Shown: piece after piece, positions 1 through 8,486 of the stretch
Position numbering within the stretch: position 1 is the stretch's first letter
Layout: every line of letters starts with the position of its first letter
Notes under the pieces: model-generated
The model's database searches: none
What the model was told of the DNA's origin: nothing
Seen by the model: the letters and a program-made list of their open reading frames with translations, nothing else
Position numbers and translations under genes: made by a program
Assembly (NCBI RefSeq): GCF_012641275.1
Contig: NZ_JABAIA010000001.1
Coordinates: forward strand, 310,001 to 374,000
DNA: 64,000 nt
Direction: 5' to 3'
From: Chitinophaga varians
Lineage (GTDB): Bacteria; Bacteroidota; Bacteroidia; Chitinophagales; Chitinophagaceae

Positions 1-30
1 TCCTCCTATAATCCACCAGGCGTTTATCAT
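1..30 (-). CDS. nuoH: NADH-quinone oxidoreductase subunit H, first 10 codons only
   Basis: An ATG on the minus strand at 30 lies 4 nt after the nuoG stop and opens a frame reading MINAWWIIGG to the window edge. The position (nuoH follows nuoG in the standard order) and the hydrophobic, tryptophan-rich start fit the first membrane helix of NuoH, the subunit that forms the quinone chamber of complex I. Only ten codons are visible, so the call rests on gene order more than on sequence. Confidence 0.5.
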   Translation of the reverse strand, partial: MINAWWIIGG

Positions 31-34
31 AGCT

Positions 35-2728
35 TTAAATTTTGACCAGTTGCGGCGCTTCCGCCACCTGCATATGTGGCAATCCTACCGGGATACCGGC
101 GGCACCTTTTTGCAGGGTGTCGTTGATGACGACCGGCAGCGCATACTGGTGCCCGTTGTCCATGAAATAAAGCAGATGTCCGGCTGCCACCTGAAAACGG
201 CGTGCGTCTTCACTGTGCAGCATGATGTATGGAGCAGGCATCCGTTGGGCAATTCCCGGCGTATGCACGCTCAGTTCTTCCGATCCGAAAATATGGTAGA
301 GCGGCACCAGTAACAGGTGGCCCCCCACCGGTATGAACGGGTCGGGTATATTGGTATAAAATTTCGTTTGACCGTTTACGTTAGGCTCCAGCAGGCGCTT
401 GCCGGGGTTGCCGCCGTGCAGGGGGCCACCGGTTTCCACCTGGTATTTGTTGACCGATTGTACCGAGTTCCACCCTGGCGCCCAGAAGAAGGGAATAACA
501 GAAGAAGGTGGTTCGCCGCGGTATCCTTCCATGGTGAAAGACAGCGCCGTGTCTGTATCTTCCGCCGGTTTGGGTTCGCTGACGTTTATATTGGCCTGCA
601 TGGCGGTACGGCCGCTGTAACGGTGTGGTTCGCGTGGTATCTTCTGCCCCGCGATCCTGAAATCAGCCGGAGGCGTGATCGTATCAATGCCCGCAAATAC
701 CTGATAACGGGCCGCGATGGCTTTTAGCAGATCGTCGTAATGTAATAGCGAGCGGAGGTGGGTATGGCCGCAGATATCGCCTAGCTGCAACAGCCAGCGC
801 CAGCTTTCCTGTACGGCGCCCTGAGGATTCAGCACTTGCAGGAAACGTTGGGCACGGCCTTCATTATTGACCAGCGTGCCGTCTGCTTCCGCAAAAGTGC
901 CGGCAGGCAACACGATGTTTGCCTTTTCTGTAGTGGGGTTGTGCAGGTGGTCCAGTACAATTACTTCCTTACAATGCCCGAAGAACTGGTTGGCCGTATG
1001 CTGGTCGAGCCGGCGGTACAAATCATTTTCCAAGACCAGCACTGTCTCCGCGCTGCCGTTTAATACGGCGTCCACTGCTGATTCCAGGCGGAGGCCTCCT
1101 AGCATTTCCAGGCCCATGCTGTTACATTCGGGCACGGTGAAAGAGAGCATCGCGTCGGCGCCTTGCTGTTTCAGGGCCCAGGCCAGGTTGGCCGCAGCCC
1201 TGATCACCTGTTCACTACCGCCTCCGTAGCCGGCTATTACCAGCGGTCTCTTCGCCCCCTTGAGCGCAGCAGCGATGGTAGCAGCGGCCTGTTTCCCTTC
1301 ATCAGACATACCCGTCACCTCCGGTAGGGTACCGTCCAACAGATGACTAACAGCAAAGGCTATACGCGCAATATTGTCCGGCGCGGTATGATAGGCACCG
1401 GTAGCCACTTCGTCAAGTTTGGTCTCCACTACGTTGAGGATGAAAAGCGGCCCTTTGTCTTCCTGTACGGCTTCCCGCACCGCTGCATCCTGCCACGCCG
1501 GCATGTGTATATTGCTGATCACATTTTCCACCGGCATACGGCGTACCGCCTGCCGTACAGACAGCGCCATCATAGGGGCGGTATTGGTCAGGTCTTCTCC
1601 CAATATCACCACCGCATCGGCGGCGGCAGCTTCCTGCATGGAAGCGGAACGCACAGGACCTTCTTTCAATAACTTCAGCATCAGCTGCACCAGCTCATGT
1701 TCTATCTCACCAATGCCCAGGTAAAAATTATTTTCTCCCACCAGTTCTTTCAACACGTAGTTCGATTCCACAGAAGCCCGCGGAGATCCGATGCCAATCG
1801 TTTTTCCCGGTTTCATGCGGTTCCGTACGTGTTGCAGCACGGGAAGGCCGTTGGCTTTATCATTCGGACCATGTACCACCAGCGGCTCCCGGATACGGTC
1901 TTTGCTGTTGACAAACTCATATCCGTAGCGGCCCCTGTCGCACAGGAAATAACCATTTACCGCACCGTTGTACCGGTTGGTGATCTGCCGCAGGGAACCG
2001 TAACGTTCGCCGGCAATGATGTTACAGCCCAGCCCGCAGCCCTGGCAGACAGACGGCGCTGTGGTCAGGTCCCATTTACGGGTATAATGCTGTTTGAGCG
2101 TTTTATCCGTGAACACGCCGGTAGGACAAACTTCCACCAGGTTGCCGCTGAATTCATTTTCGAGCGTACCGTCCTGCTGACGGCCAAAATAGACATGGTT
2201 ATGCGCTGCAAAAACATCGAGGTCTTTGCCACCGGCAAAATCCTTATAGAAACGCACGCAGCGGTAACACTGGATGCAACGGTTCATTTCGTGGTTGATA
2301 AAAGGGCCGAGATGCTGATTGCGGTAGGTCCTTTTAGAGAAATGATAATCGCGGTAGGCATGGCCGGTCATAACGGTCATGTCCTGCAGATGGCAGGAAC
2401 CGCCTTCATCGCATACAGCGCAATCATGCGGGTGGTTGGTCATCAGCCAGCCGATGACATGGCCGCGGAAAGCTACGGCCTCACTATCGTTAACGGATAA
2501 ACGCATACCGTCTCTCACCGGCTCCATACAGGCCATCATCAGTTTGCCGCGGGTATCCTGTTCGTCTTTAAAAATTTTGACAGCACACTGGCGGCAGGCG
2601 CCTACCGAACCGAGGGCCGGATGCCAGCAGAAGTAAGGCAGGTTGAGGCCGAGCGACAAACATGCTTCCAGCAGGTTTTTCCCTTCTTTCACCTCATATG
2701 GAATATTATCAATGTTGATGATGGGCAT
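35..2728 (-). CDS. nuoG: NADH-quinone oxidoreductase subunit G
   Basis: Large peripheral-arm subunit of complex I, which carries electrons through iron-sulfur clusters from NuoF/NuoE toward quinone. The N-terminus is a [2Fe-2S] ferredoxin fold (Cys in PYFCWHP, GACRQC and MMACMEP). The His/Cys cluster site HDCAVCDEGGSC and the CIQCYRC...VEVCPTG site follow. CQGCGLGC with a later Cys is the N7-type site seen in E. coli NuoG. The rest is a molybdopterin-oxidoreductase-like domain without an obvious cofactor role. I chose the ATG at 2728, which gives MPIINIDNIPYEV, the usual family start and 897 aa. An in-frame ATG at 2761 would add 11 lysine-rich residues. The start overlaps the nuoF stop by 20 nt, suggesting translational coupling. 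Confidence 0.95.
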   Translation of the reverse strand: MPIINIDNIPYEVKEGKNLLEACLSLGLNLPYFCWHPALGSVGACRQCAVKIFKDEQDTRGKLMMACMEPVRDGMRLSVNDSEAVAFRGHVIGWLMTNHPHDCAVCDEGGSCHLQDMTVMTGHAYRDYHFSKRTYRNQHLGPFINHEMNRCIQCYRCVRFYKDFAGGKDLDVFAAHNHVYFGRQQDGTLENEFSGNLVEVCPTGVFTDKTLKQHYTRKWDLTTAPSVCQGCGLGCNIIAGERYGSLRQITNRYNGAVNGYFLCDRGRYGYEFVNSKDRIREPLVVHGPNDKANGLPVLQHVRNRMKPGKTIGIGSPRASVESNYVLKELVGENNFYLGIGEIEHELVQLMLKLLKEGPVRSASMQEAAAADAVVILGEDLTNTAPMMALSVRQAVRRMPVENVISNIHMPAWQDAAVREAVQEDKGPLFILNVVETKLDEVATGAYHTAPDNIARIAFAVSHLLDGTLPEVTGMSDEGKQAAATIAAALKGAKRPLVIAGYGGGSEQVIRAAANLAWALKQQGADAMLSFTVPECNSMGLEMLGGLRLESAVDAVLNGSAETVLVLENDLYRRLDQHTANQFFGHCKEVIVLDHLHNPTTEKANIVLPAGTFAEADGTLVNNEGRAQRFLQVLNPQGAVQESWRWLLQLGDICGHTHLRSLLHYDDLLKAIAARYQVFAGIDTITPPADFRIAGQKIPREPHRYSGRTAMQANINVSEPKPAEDTDTALSFTMEGYRGEPPSSVIPFFWAPGWNSVQSVNKYQVETGGPLHGGNPGKRLLEPNVNGQTKFYTNIPDPFIPVGGHLLLVPLYHIFGSEELSVHTPGIAQRMPAPYIMLHSEDARRFQVAAGHLLYFMDNGHQYALPVVINDTLQKGAAGIPVGLPHMQVAEAPQLVKI

Positions 2729-3989
2729 ACGGACATTTTTTTTCTTTGATATGTTGTTCAAAATCTTCCCTGAAATATTTCAGGGCACTCTGCAGGGGCT
2801 CCATGGCCCCGGGCGCCAGGGCGCAGAAGGTGTTGCCGGGTCCCAGCAGTTTGGTATGTCTTTCCAGCAATTCCAGGTCGGCCGGCTCACCGGTGCCGTT
2901 TTCCAGCGACCATAATATCTTCTCTGTCCAGGGCAGTCCTTCCCGGCACGGGGTACAGAAGCCGCAGGACTCCTGTGCGAAAAAGTGTTCGAGGTTATGT
3001 ACAAAACCGACGGGACACGTGTGGTCGTCGAGTACCACCATCGTGCCGGTGCCCAGCCTGCTGCCTGCGGCAGCCACACCTGCAAAATCCATTTTCACGT
3101 CCAGGTGGGCATCAGTCAGAAAATCGGTGGACGCGCCACCTGGCAAGGCCCCGCGGAAGCGATAGCCGTTCCGCATACCGCCTGCATGTTCTTCCAATAG
3201 TTCGCGCATAGTAATACCCATTGGGAGCTCCCATGCACCGGGTTTATTGACCCTGCCACTGACGCCATAAATTTTCGTACCTCCGTCGGCTGTGTAACTC
3301 AGTGATTTAAACCATGCTTCGCCGTTATTGACGATATGCGAAATCCAGCTGAGGGTTTCTACGTTATTGACGATGGTCGGTTTTCCGAATAGTCCGCTTA
3401 CCTGCGGAAATGGCGGCTTGGCGCGAGGGGTGGCGCGTTTGCCTTCGAGGGAGTTGAGCAGCGCGGTTTCCTCTCCGCACATATACCTGCCCACTCCGGT
3501 GTGCAGCTGCATTTCCAGGCTGAAGGCGCTGCCCAGGATGTTTTTCCCGAGATACCCTGCCGTATAGGCGTCGGCGATAGCACGGCGCATTTCACGGGCG
3601 GCGTCCTTGTAAGCCCAGCGCAGAAACACAAACGCATCCGTAGCCTGGATGGCATAAGCCGCGATGATCATGCCTTCCAGCAGCTGATGAGGATTGCCTT
3701 CCAGCAGCCAGCGGTCTTTAAAGGTGCCCGGCTCCATTTCGTCTGCGTTAGCGATCAGGTATTTGGGACCGGGCACGTTCATGGGCACAAAACTCCATTT
3801 CACACCGGTAGCGAAACCGGCGCCACCACGGCCTTTCAGGTTAGCGTCCTTGACCAGGGCGCCGACCTGCGCCGGCTCCATATCACGCAACGCTTTACGC
3901 AGGGCGGTATAACCACCCACGGCCTCGTACTCCCGGAGATGCAGGGCAGCGCCGTTTTCAGGAATATGTTGTGTGAGTGGTCTTTCCAT
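2709..3989 (-). CDS. nuoF: NADH-quinone oxidoreductase subunit F
   Basis: The NADH dehydrogenase subunit of complex I: it binds NADH and FMN and passes electrons to a [4Fe-4S] cluster. Visible motifs are the glycine-rich FMN/NADH segment GRGGAGFATGVKWSF near residue 55, the conserved CGEETALLNSLEGKR stretch, and the C-terminal cluster ligands ESCGFCTPCREG with a further Cys in NTFCALA. The length of 426 aa is normal. The gene sits 16 nt after nuoE and overlaps nuoG. Together with nuoE and nuoG it forms the NADH-input module, so this complex I should use NADH directly rather than being the shortened type found in some bacteria. Confidence 0.97.
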   Translation of the reverse strand: MERPLTQHIPENGAALHLREYEAVGGYTALRKALRDMEPAQVGALVKDANLKGRGGAGFATGVKWSFVPMNVPGPKYLIANADEMEPGTFKDRWLLEGNPHQLLEGMIIAAYAIQATDAFVFLRWAYKDAAREMRRAIADAYTAGYLGKNILGSAFSLEMQLHTGVGRYMCGEETALLNSLEGKRATPRAKPPFPQVSGLFGKPTIVNNVETLSWISHIVNNGEAWFKSLSYTADGGTKIYGVSGRVNKPGAWELPMGITMRELLEEHAGGMRNGYRFRGALPGGASTDFLTDAHLDVKMDFAGVAAAGSRLGTGTMVVLDDHTCPVGFVHNLEHFFAQESCGFCTPCREGLPWTEKILWSLENGTGEPADLELLERHTKLLGPGNTFCALAPGAMEPLQSALKYFREDFEQHIKEKKCPYAHHQH

Positions 3990-4005
3990 TGTATATAAAA
4001 TTGGG

Positions 4006-4470
4006 TTAGTGATATTTTTCCAGTATCTGTTCCAGGTCGGCCGGCTGGATATCGCGGTACAGATCGTCGTCTATCATCAGCGCCGGCGCATGATCGCAGG
4101 TACCGAGGCAGGCGTTGGGCAGCAGGGTAAACCGTTCATCGGCTGTTGTCTGCCCGTAACCGATCAGCAGTATTTCGTGTAACCGCTGCCGTAATACCGT
4201 ATATCCCATCACGTAACAGCTGATGCTGTCACACAGCAATATCACATGGCGGCCCACCGGCTGGCGGAAAATGAGGTTATAGAACGTTGCCACGCTATCT
4301 ACTTCAGCGGTGCTCATCTCCAGCATCGCAGCGATATCGGCCACACTTTCGTCAGACACCCAGCGGCGTTCCTGCTGTACGATCTTGAGCGCTTCAATAC
4401 AGGCCGCCTTTTTAACAGGCACCTGTTGGAGCTCGTGTGTGATCTTTTCTATTTCGATAGCAGACAACAT
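4006..4470 (-). CDS. nuoE: NADH-quinone oxidoreductase subunit E
   Basis: The 24-kDa-type thioredoxin-fold subunit of complex I, carrying the off-pathway [2Fe-2S] cluster N1a. The four cluster ligands are visible as CDSISC (Cys-x4-Cys) and CLGTC (Cys-x3-Cys). The N-terminal helical domain has the usual ERRWVSDESVADIAAML segment. The protein has 154 aa, within the family range. It lies between nuoCD and nuoF in the standard order on the minus strand, with a 99-nt gap to nuoCD that contains a short direct repeat. Confidence 0.95.
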   Translation of the reverse strand: MLSAIEIEKITHELQQVPVKKAACIEALKIVQQERRWVSDESVADIAAMLEMSTAEVDSVATFYNLIFRQPVGRHVILLCDSISCYVMGYTVLRQRLHEILLIGYGQTTADERFTLLPNACLGTCDHAPALMIDDDLYRDIQPADLEQILEKYH

Positions 4471-4482
4471 ATCATTTTCGGG

Positions 4483-4513
4483 TTTTGATATTTTGTTATT
4501 TTGATATTTTGTT
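4483..4513. repeat. Two-copy 16-bp direct repeat between nuoCD and nuoE
   Basis: The AT-rich unit TTTTGATATTTTGTTA occurs twice in a row (4483-4498, then 4499-4513 without its last base). It lies just upstream of the nuoE start on the minus strand. It may be slippage-derived spacer sequence; no function is evident. Confidence 0.5.
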
Positions 4514-4569
4514 GCGTGGCCACGGTGCCGTTTATTAGTGAAATAATCAAATAGTCCAATAGTAAAATT

Positions 4570-6315
4570 TCATCGGTCTATATCCGCCAGCACATAATCC
4601 ATTCCTCCCAATATTGACAACAGATCGGCCACAGTGTACCCTTTGCTGATGAGCGGTATCATCTGCATGTGGGGGAATGACGGCGTCCGGATACGGGTAC
4701 GGTAGGAAGCGGTATTACCATCGCTGATAAGGTAATAGCTGTTCCATCCTTTAGTCGCTTCGGTACATACCATGGCTTCTCCCGACGGGATGACCGGTCC
4801 CCAGCTGACATTCAGAAAATGGTGTATGAGCGTTTCGATGTCATGCATAGTGTGTTGTTTCACCGGCGGGGTAGCCAGCGGGTGGTGCGATTTAAAATCG
4901 CCGGCAGGCATGTATTCCAGGCATTGTTGCACAATGCGGAGGCTCTGCCGCATTTCTTCCACCCGTACTACCGCGCGGTCGTAACAATCACCATTATGGG
5001 CGACCGGGATCTCGAAAGCAAAGTTTTCGTAGCCGCCATAGGGCCTTTTCTTGCGCATGTCCCATTCCAGGCCGCAGGCGCGCAGGCCGGGACCCGTAAC
5101 GCCCCATTCTATGGCTTCTTCCAGTGTATAAATACCAATACCTTTGGTGCGTACTTTAAACAGGTAGTTTTTCATGACCATTTTATCATACTCCCGTAGT
5201 TTACGCGGGAAGTATTCCACAAAATTCTTAACCAGCGTGTCCCATCCTTTGGGCAGGTCCTGTGCCACGCCGCCGATGCGGAACCAATTGGGGTGCATGC
5301 GGCCGCCACAGATGGCCTCAATGATTTCAAATACACGTTCCCTGTCGGTGAACATATAGAAGACGGGCGACAACTGGCCAAGGTCCTGCGCAAACGTGCC
5401 ATACCATACCAGGTGGCTGGCAATGCGGAACAGTTCGCACAGCATGATGCGGATGACCTGTGCGCGCAGCGGCACTTCAATACCGGCCAGTTTTTCCACC
5501 GCCAGCAGATAAGCCAGGTTGTTATTGACGCCGCCGAGGTAATCGACACGGTCGGTGTAAGGGATATAGGTATGCCATGACTGCCGTTCGCCCATTTTTT
5601 CGGCACCGCGGTGGTGGAAGCCGATATCCGGCACCGCATCGATGATGTTTTCCCCGTCCAGTTGCAGGATGATGCGTAACACACCGTGTGTGCCCGGGTG
5701 CTGGGGCCCGATGTTCAGGAACATAAAATCGGCATCGTCGCTATGGCGCTTCAGTCCCCATTCTTCGGGGCTGAATTGCAAGGCGTGCTGTTCACGGTCA
5801 ACTTTTTCATCGAAGAGTTTAAATGGCCCCATTTCAGTGGCGCGGGCGGGGTGCTCCTTTCGGAGCGGGTGCCCCTGCCAGGTGCGGGGCATGAGAATAC
5901 GTTGCAGGTGTGGGTGGCCGTTGAACCGGATACCGAACATATCGAACACTTCCCGTTCATACCAGTTGGCAGCAGGCCATAGGTGGGTGATGGTGTCCTG
6001 GGAAGGGAATTCGCCGTGGAGGCCGACTTTCAGGCGTAAGAACTGATTTCTGTCAAAGGAGAAGAGTGTATATACCAGCGTGAAATCATATGGCTTGTGG
6101 CCGTTTTGCTCTTTTTTGTACGCACGCTCATCGATGGCCGTAAGGTCATAGAGCATACGAAAGGGCATTTTGATATCGTGTTTGAGGTATTGCAGTATGG
6201 CCACAATCTTCTCCTGTGGCGTCCTGAGGGTGGGCGTCTCATCCCGTGTAGTGAGCGGCGTGATGATATCTTCGCCGAAACGGGAGCTTAATTCCGCTAC
6301 AATGCTCTCTGGCAT
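4570..6315 (-). CDS. nuoCD: NADH-quinone oxidoreductase subunit C/D fusion
   Basis: A single 581-aa chain joining the 30-kDa (NuoC) and 49-kDa (NuoD) subunits of complex I, which sit at the base of the peripheral arm and help form the quinone site. The NuoC part covers about residues 40-190, with the signature [14 protein letters not shown] and the HPLRKEHPA motif. The NuoD part begins near residue 200 with [14 protein letters not shown] and continues with [20 protein letters not shown], the quinone-pocket region. The fusion also occurs in E. coli and in several Bacteroidota. It is followed by nuoE and preceded by nuoB, with 93 nt between. Confidence 0.95.
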   Translation of the reverse strand: MPESIVAELSSRFGEDIITPLTTRDETPTLRTPQEKIVAILQYLKHDIKMPFRMLYDLTAIDERAYKKEQNGHKPYDFTLVYTLFSFDRNQFLRLKVGLHGEFPSQDTITHLWPAANWYEREVFDMFGIRFNGHPHLQRILMPRTWQGHPLRKEHPARATEMGPFKLFDEKVDREQHALQFSPEEWGLKRHSDDADFMFLNIGPQHPGTHGVLRIILQLDGENIIDAVPDIGFHHRGAEKMGERQSWHTYIPYTDRVDYLGGVNNNLAYLLAVEKLAGIEVPLRAQVIRIMLCELFRIASHLVWYGTFAQDLGQLSPVFYMFTDRERVFEIIEAICGGRMHPNWFRIGGVAQDLPKGWDTLVKNFVEYFPRKLREYDKMVMKNYLFKVRTKGIGIYTLEEAIEWGVTGPGLRACGLEWDMRKKRPYGGYENFAFEIPVAHNGDCYDRAVVRVEEMRQSLRIVQQCLEYMPAGDFKSHHPLATPPVKQHTMHDIETLIHHFLNVSWGPVIPSGEAMVCTEATKGWNSYYLISDGNTASYRTRIRTPSFPHMQMIPLISKGYTVADLLSILGGMDYVLADIDR

Positions 6316-6408
6316 GGCGTATTAAGTTTGACTGTGAGGGACAGGATTGTTGTTGGTTCGTTCTTGCTTAGGTATTATTCATATAACCGTTACTGTTAGT
6401 AAACAATT

Positions 6409-7047
6409 TTATATTTCGTCAGGTGTTTTAAACTGTGTCATTTGTTGCCTGTGATCGTGTAGCCGTTCCCGCTGAGATGTTTTTTCGGGGCGTATCACGC
6501 CCTGGTCGCCGATTACCCAGCTGAGCGGCCGTTGTTCTTTGCCTACGCTGTCGCGCAGCAGGAGCAGTCCCTGCATAAAAGCGTCTGGGCGTGGCGGGCA
6601 GCCGGGCACGTACACATCTACCGGGAGGAACTTGTCCACCCCCTGCACTACGCTGTAGATATCGTACATACCGCCGGAATTGGCGCAGGAGCCCATAGAT
6701 ATGACCCATCGGGGCTCCATCATTTGTTCATAGAGGCGTTTGATGACAGGCGCCATTTTGATGAATACGGTACCAGCTATGATCATCACGTCTGCTTCAC
6801 GGGGAGTGCCGCGGATCACCTCAGCACCGAAACGGGCGAGGTCGTATTTGGGGGTCATGGCAGTGGCCATTTCCACAAAACAACAGGACAGACCGAAGTG
6901 AAAGGGCCACATGGAATTCTGCCGTCCCCAGCCGAGGAGGCGTTCTACGCTGGAGAACAACACGCTTTGTTGCACCACGTCTTCCATGGAGGTGTTGCCA
7001 GCTATTTTACCAGCGGGGTCCCCGGCTTTTGTTAACCACCATTTCAT
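6409..7047 (-). CDS. nuoB: NADH-quinone oxidoreductase subunit B
   Basis: The PSST-type subunit that holds cluster N2, the last iron-sulfur centre before quinone. Ligands visible are the adjacent cysteines C55-C56 in [13 protein letters not shown], the Cys in [10 protein letters not shown], and the Cys in [11 protein letters not shown]. The conserved [13 protein letters not shown] segment is present. At 212 aa it is slightly long for the family because of a charged C-terminal tail. It lies between nuoA and nuoCD. Confidence 0.96.
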   Translation of the reverse strand: MKWWLTKAGDPAGKIAGNTSMEDVVQQSVLFSSVERLLGWGRQNSMWPFHFGLSCCFVEMATAMTPKYDLARFGAEVIRGTPREADVMIIAGTVFIKMAPVIKRLYEQMMEPRWVISMGSCANSGGMYDIYSVVQGVDKFLPVDVYVPGCPPRPDAFMQGLLLLRDSVGKEQRPLSWVIGDQGVIRPEKTSQRERLHDHRQQMTQFKTPDEI

Positions 7048-7093
7048 ATTATGCAGGTGTTATTGTTGAACAATGAGCACGGAGCATACGGTG

Positions 7094-7570
7094 TTACATC
7101 ATGGCCTGTTGCTGTTGAAGCGGCGTAAAAGAATCGTTGTGTGCCTGGCTTTCTTTTTTTCGTTTCTTGTATGCGCGTAAAATTTTCCGGCCATCCGGAC
7201 CGAAGTCCAGCGCACCATTCCGCCACTCATATATCAACACGGCCAGTAGGATGAGAATAAATACGGATACGCCTGCGAAGCCTACCCATCCCACTTCCTG
7301 GTAGGCGATGGCCCAGGAAATGATCATTACTGTTTCAATGTCAAAAATGACAAACAGCATGGCTATCAGGTAGAATTGAGAAGGGAAGCGAAGTCGTGCA
7401 GAGCCCGTGGACACTATACCGGATTCATATGCTTCGCCGGTAGCACGGTCTTTATGCCGTTGCCCAAGTACATAAGACAGCCCCAGTATGAGACTAACCA
7501 GTATCAATACTATGCCGCCATATGCTACAAATGGCCAAACAGGGATGGTATCATTAACAGCGCTTTGCAA
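7094..7570 (-). CDS. nuoA: NADH-quinone oxidoreductase subunit A
   Basis: Small membrane subunit at the junction of the peripheral and membrane arms of complex I. Three hydrophobic helices are clear (about residues 12-34, 66-88 and 94-115), separated by the conserved loop YESGIVSTGSARLRFPSQFY and the FDIETV motif. The protein has 158 aa, longer than many homologues because of a basic and glutamine-rich C-terminal tail. It is the first gene of the nuo cluster, with a 46-nt gap to nuoB. No clear Bacteroidota-type promoter was recognised in the 226 nt upstream. Confidence 0.95.
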   Translation of the reverse strand: MQSAVNDTIPVWPFVAYGGIVLILVSLILGLSYVLGQRHKDRATGEAYESGIVSTGSARLRFPSQFYLIAMLFVIFDIETVMIISWAIAYQEVGWVGFAGVSVFILILLAVLIYEWRNGALDFGPDGRKILRAYKKRKKESQAHNDSFTPLQQQQAMM

Positions 7571-7796
7571 GGTGTTCGCCCTCCCGAGCGATTGACTTTA
7601 AAGTTCCGTTTATTACCAATCTTTTGAGTCTGCTTTTGAAGAATTGTGTCTTTAATCAAAACCGTTTTGGGGCAGGAAGAAAATATTGTTTCGGTAGTTA
7701 GTTATCATAACGTCAGAAACCTCATAACGGTATAGGCTATATGCTAATTTGAAATTACAATTAATCCGTCAATAAAACAAAAATGTTTTCACTGCG

Positions 7797-8240
7797 TCAT
7801 GTATGCGTGCCGGTTATATAACACTCCAGACTGGTGATGATATGGCGCTGATCGTCTATGATAAATTTCACTACGTCACCGATAGAAATAAGGCCTATCA
7901 GTCTTCCCTGCTCATCAGTAACAGGCAGGTGACGGATACGTTTGTCTGTCATCTTCACCATACAGTCTTCAATAGAGTCCTCTTCTGTAACAGTAATAGG
8001 ACGCTCTGTCATAATTTCACGGATCAGTGTTTCCTTGGAAGCACGACCTTTTAAAATAACTCTGCGGGCATAATCCCGTTCAGAAAAAATCCCGAGGAAT
8101 CTGTCATTTTCGTCTACTACAGTGAGCGCGCCCACATTACGGTCAACCAGCATTTGCAGGGCTTCAAAAACGGTGTTGTCCGGGCGGATAGAGTAAACCG
8201 CGTGACCCTTGCCCTGCAGGATATTACGTACTTTTCCCAT
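7797..8240 (-). CDS. CBS-domain pair protein
   Basis: A stand-alone two-CBS protein of 147 aa. Each CBS unit is recognisable: residues about 10-65 (TVFEALQMLVDRNVGALTVV...GIFSERDYARRV) and about 75-130 (PITVTEEDSIEDCMVKM...GLISIGDVVKFII). Paired CBS domains form a Bateman module that usually binds adenosine nucleotides and regulates a partner. The partner is unknown here. The gene lies between the nuo cluster and the beta-galactosidase on the same strand, with 226 nt or more on each side, so it is probably transcribed alone. Confidence 0.85.
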   Translation of the reverse strand: MGKVRNILQGKGHAVYSIRPDNTVFEALQMLVDRNVGALTVVDENDRFLGIFSERDYARRVILKGRASKETLIREIMTERPITVTEEDSIEDCMVKMTDKRIRHLPVTDEQGRLIGLISIGDVVKFIIDDQRHIITSLECYITGTHT

Positions 8241-8337
8241 GGCAAGCCTGTTTTAGAGAGTTAAGAAATATGAAAAACCTTGTTTACCTAAGTTAAGCAA
8301 TTTAACCGGGAATATCAAGGGAGAATTCAAACAGCCC

Positions 8338-8360
8338 TGTAGGCGCCGGCTCCGGCGGGA
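8338..8360. repeat. GC-rich palindromic repeat, type B
   Basis: A TGTAG stem flank followed by a CCGGC-CT-CCGG palindrome. A related element lies in opposite orientation at 30879-30899. It sits next to the type A repeat at 8382. Resembles REP-like intergenic palindromes. Confidence 0.4.
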
Positions 8361-8381
8361 AGGATGAAATATGCCCGCGCT

Positions 8382-8409
8382 CCCGGGGCTGAAGCCCCTG
8401 GGCTATGAT
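8382..8409 (+). repeat. REP-like palindromic repeat, type A
   Basis: A GGGGC-TGAA-GCCCC hairpin followed by TGGGCTATGAT. The same layout (stem, TGAA loop, stem, then GGGC-TAC-AT-like tail) recurs at 20530-20556 and 43111-43137 in the same orientation. Confidence 0.6.
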
Positions 8410-8430
8410 GTTATTCAGGCTGTTTTTATG

Positions 8431-8460
8431 AAAAGACCCCGGACGATGGTCTGGGGTCCT
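8431..8460 (-). terminator. Intrinsic terminator of the beta-galactosidase gene
   Basis: A 10-bp stem with one mismatch (8435-8444 with 8449-8458 or thereabouts, loop GATG). On the minus strand it is followed by TTTTCATAAAAA. It lies 27 nt after the GH35 stop. Confidence 0.7.
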
Positions 8461-8486
8461 ATATAAATAAGCAAGATGGCATATGG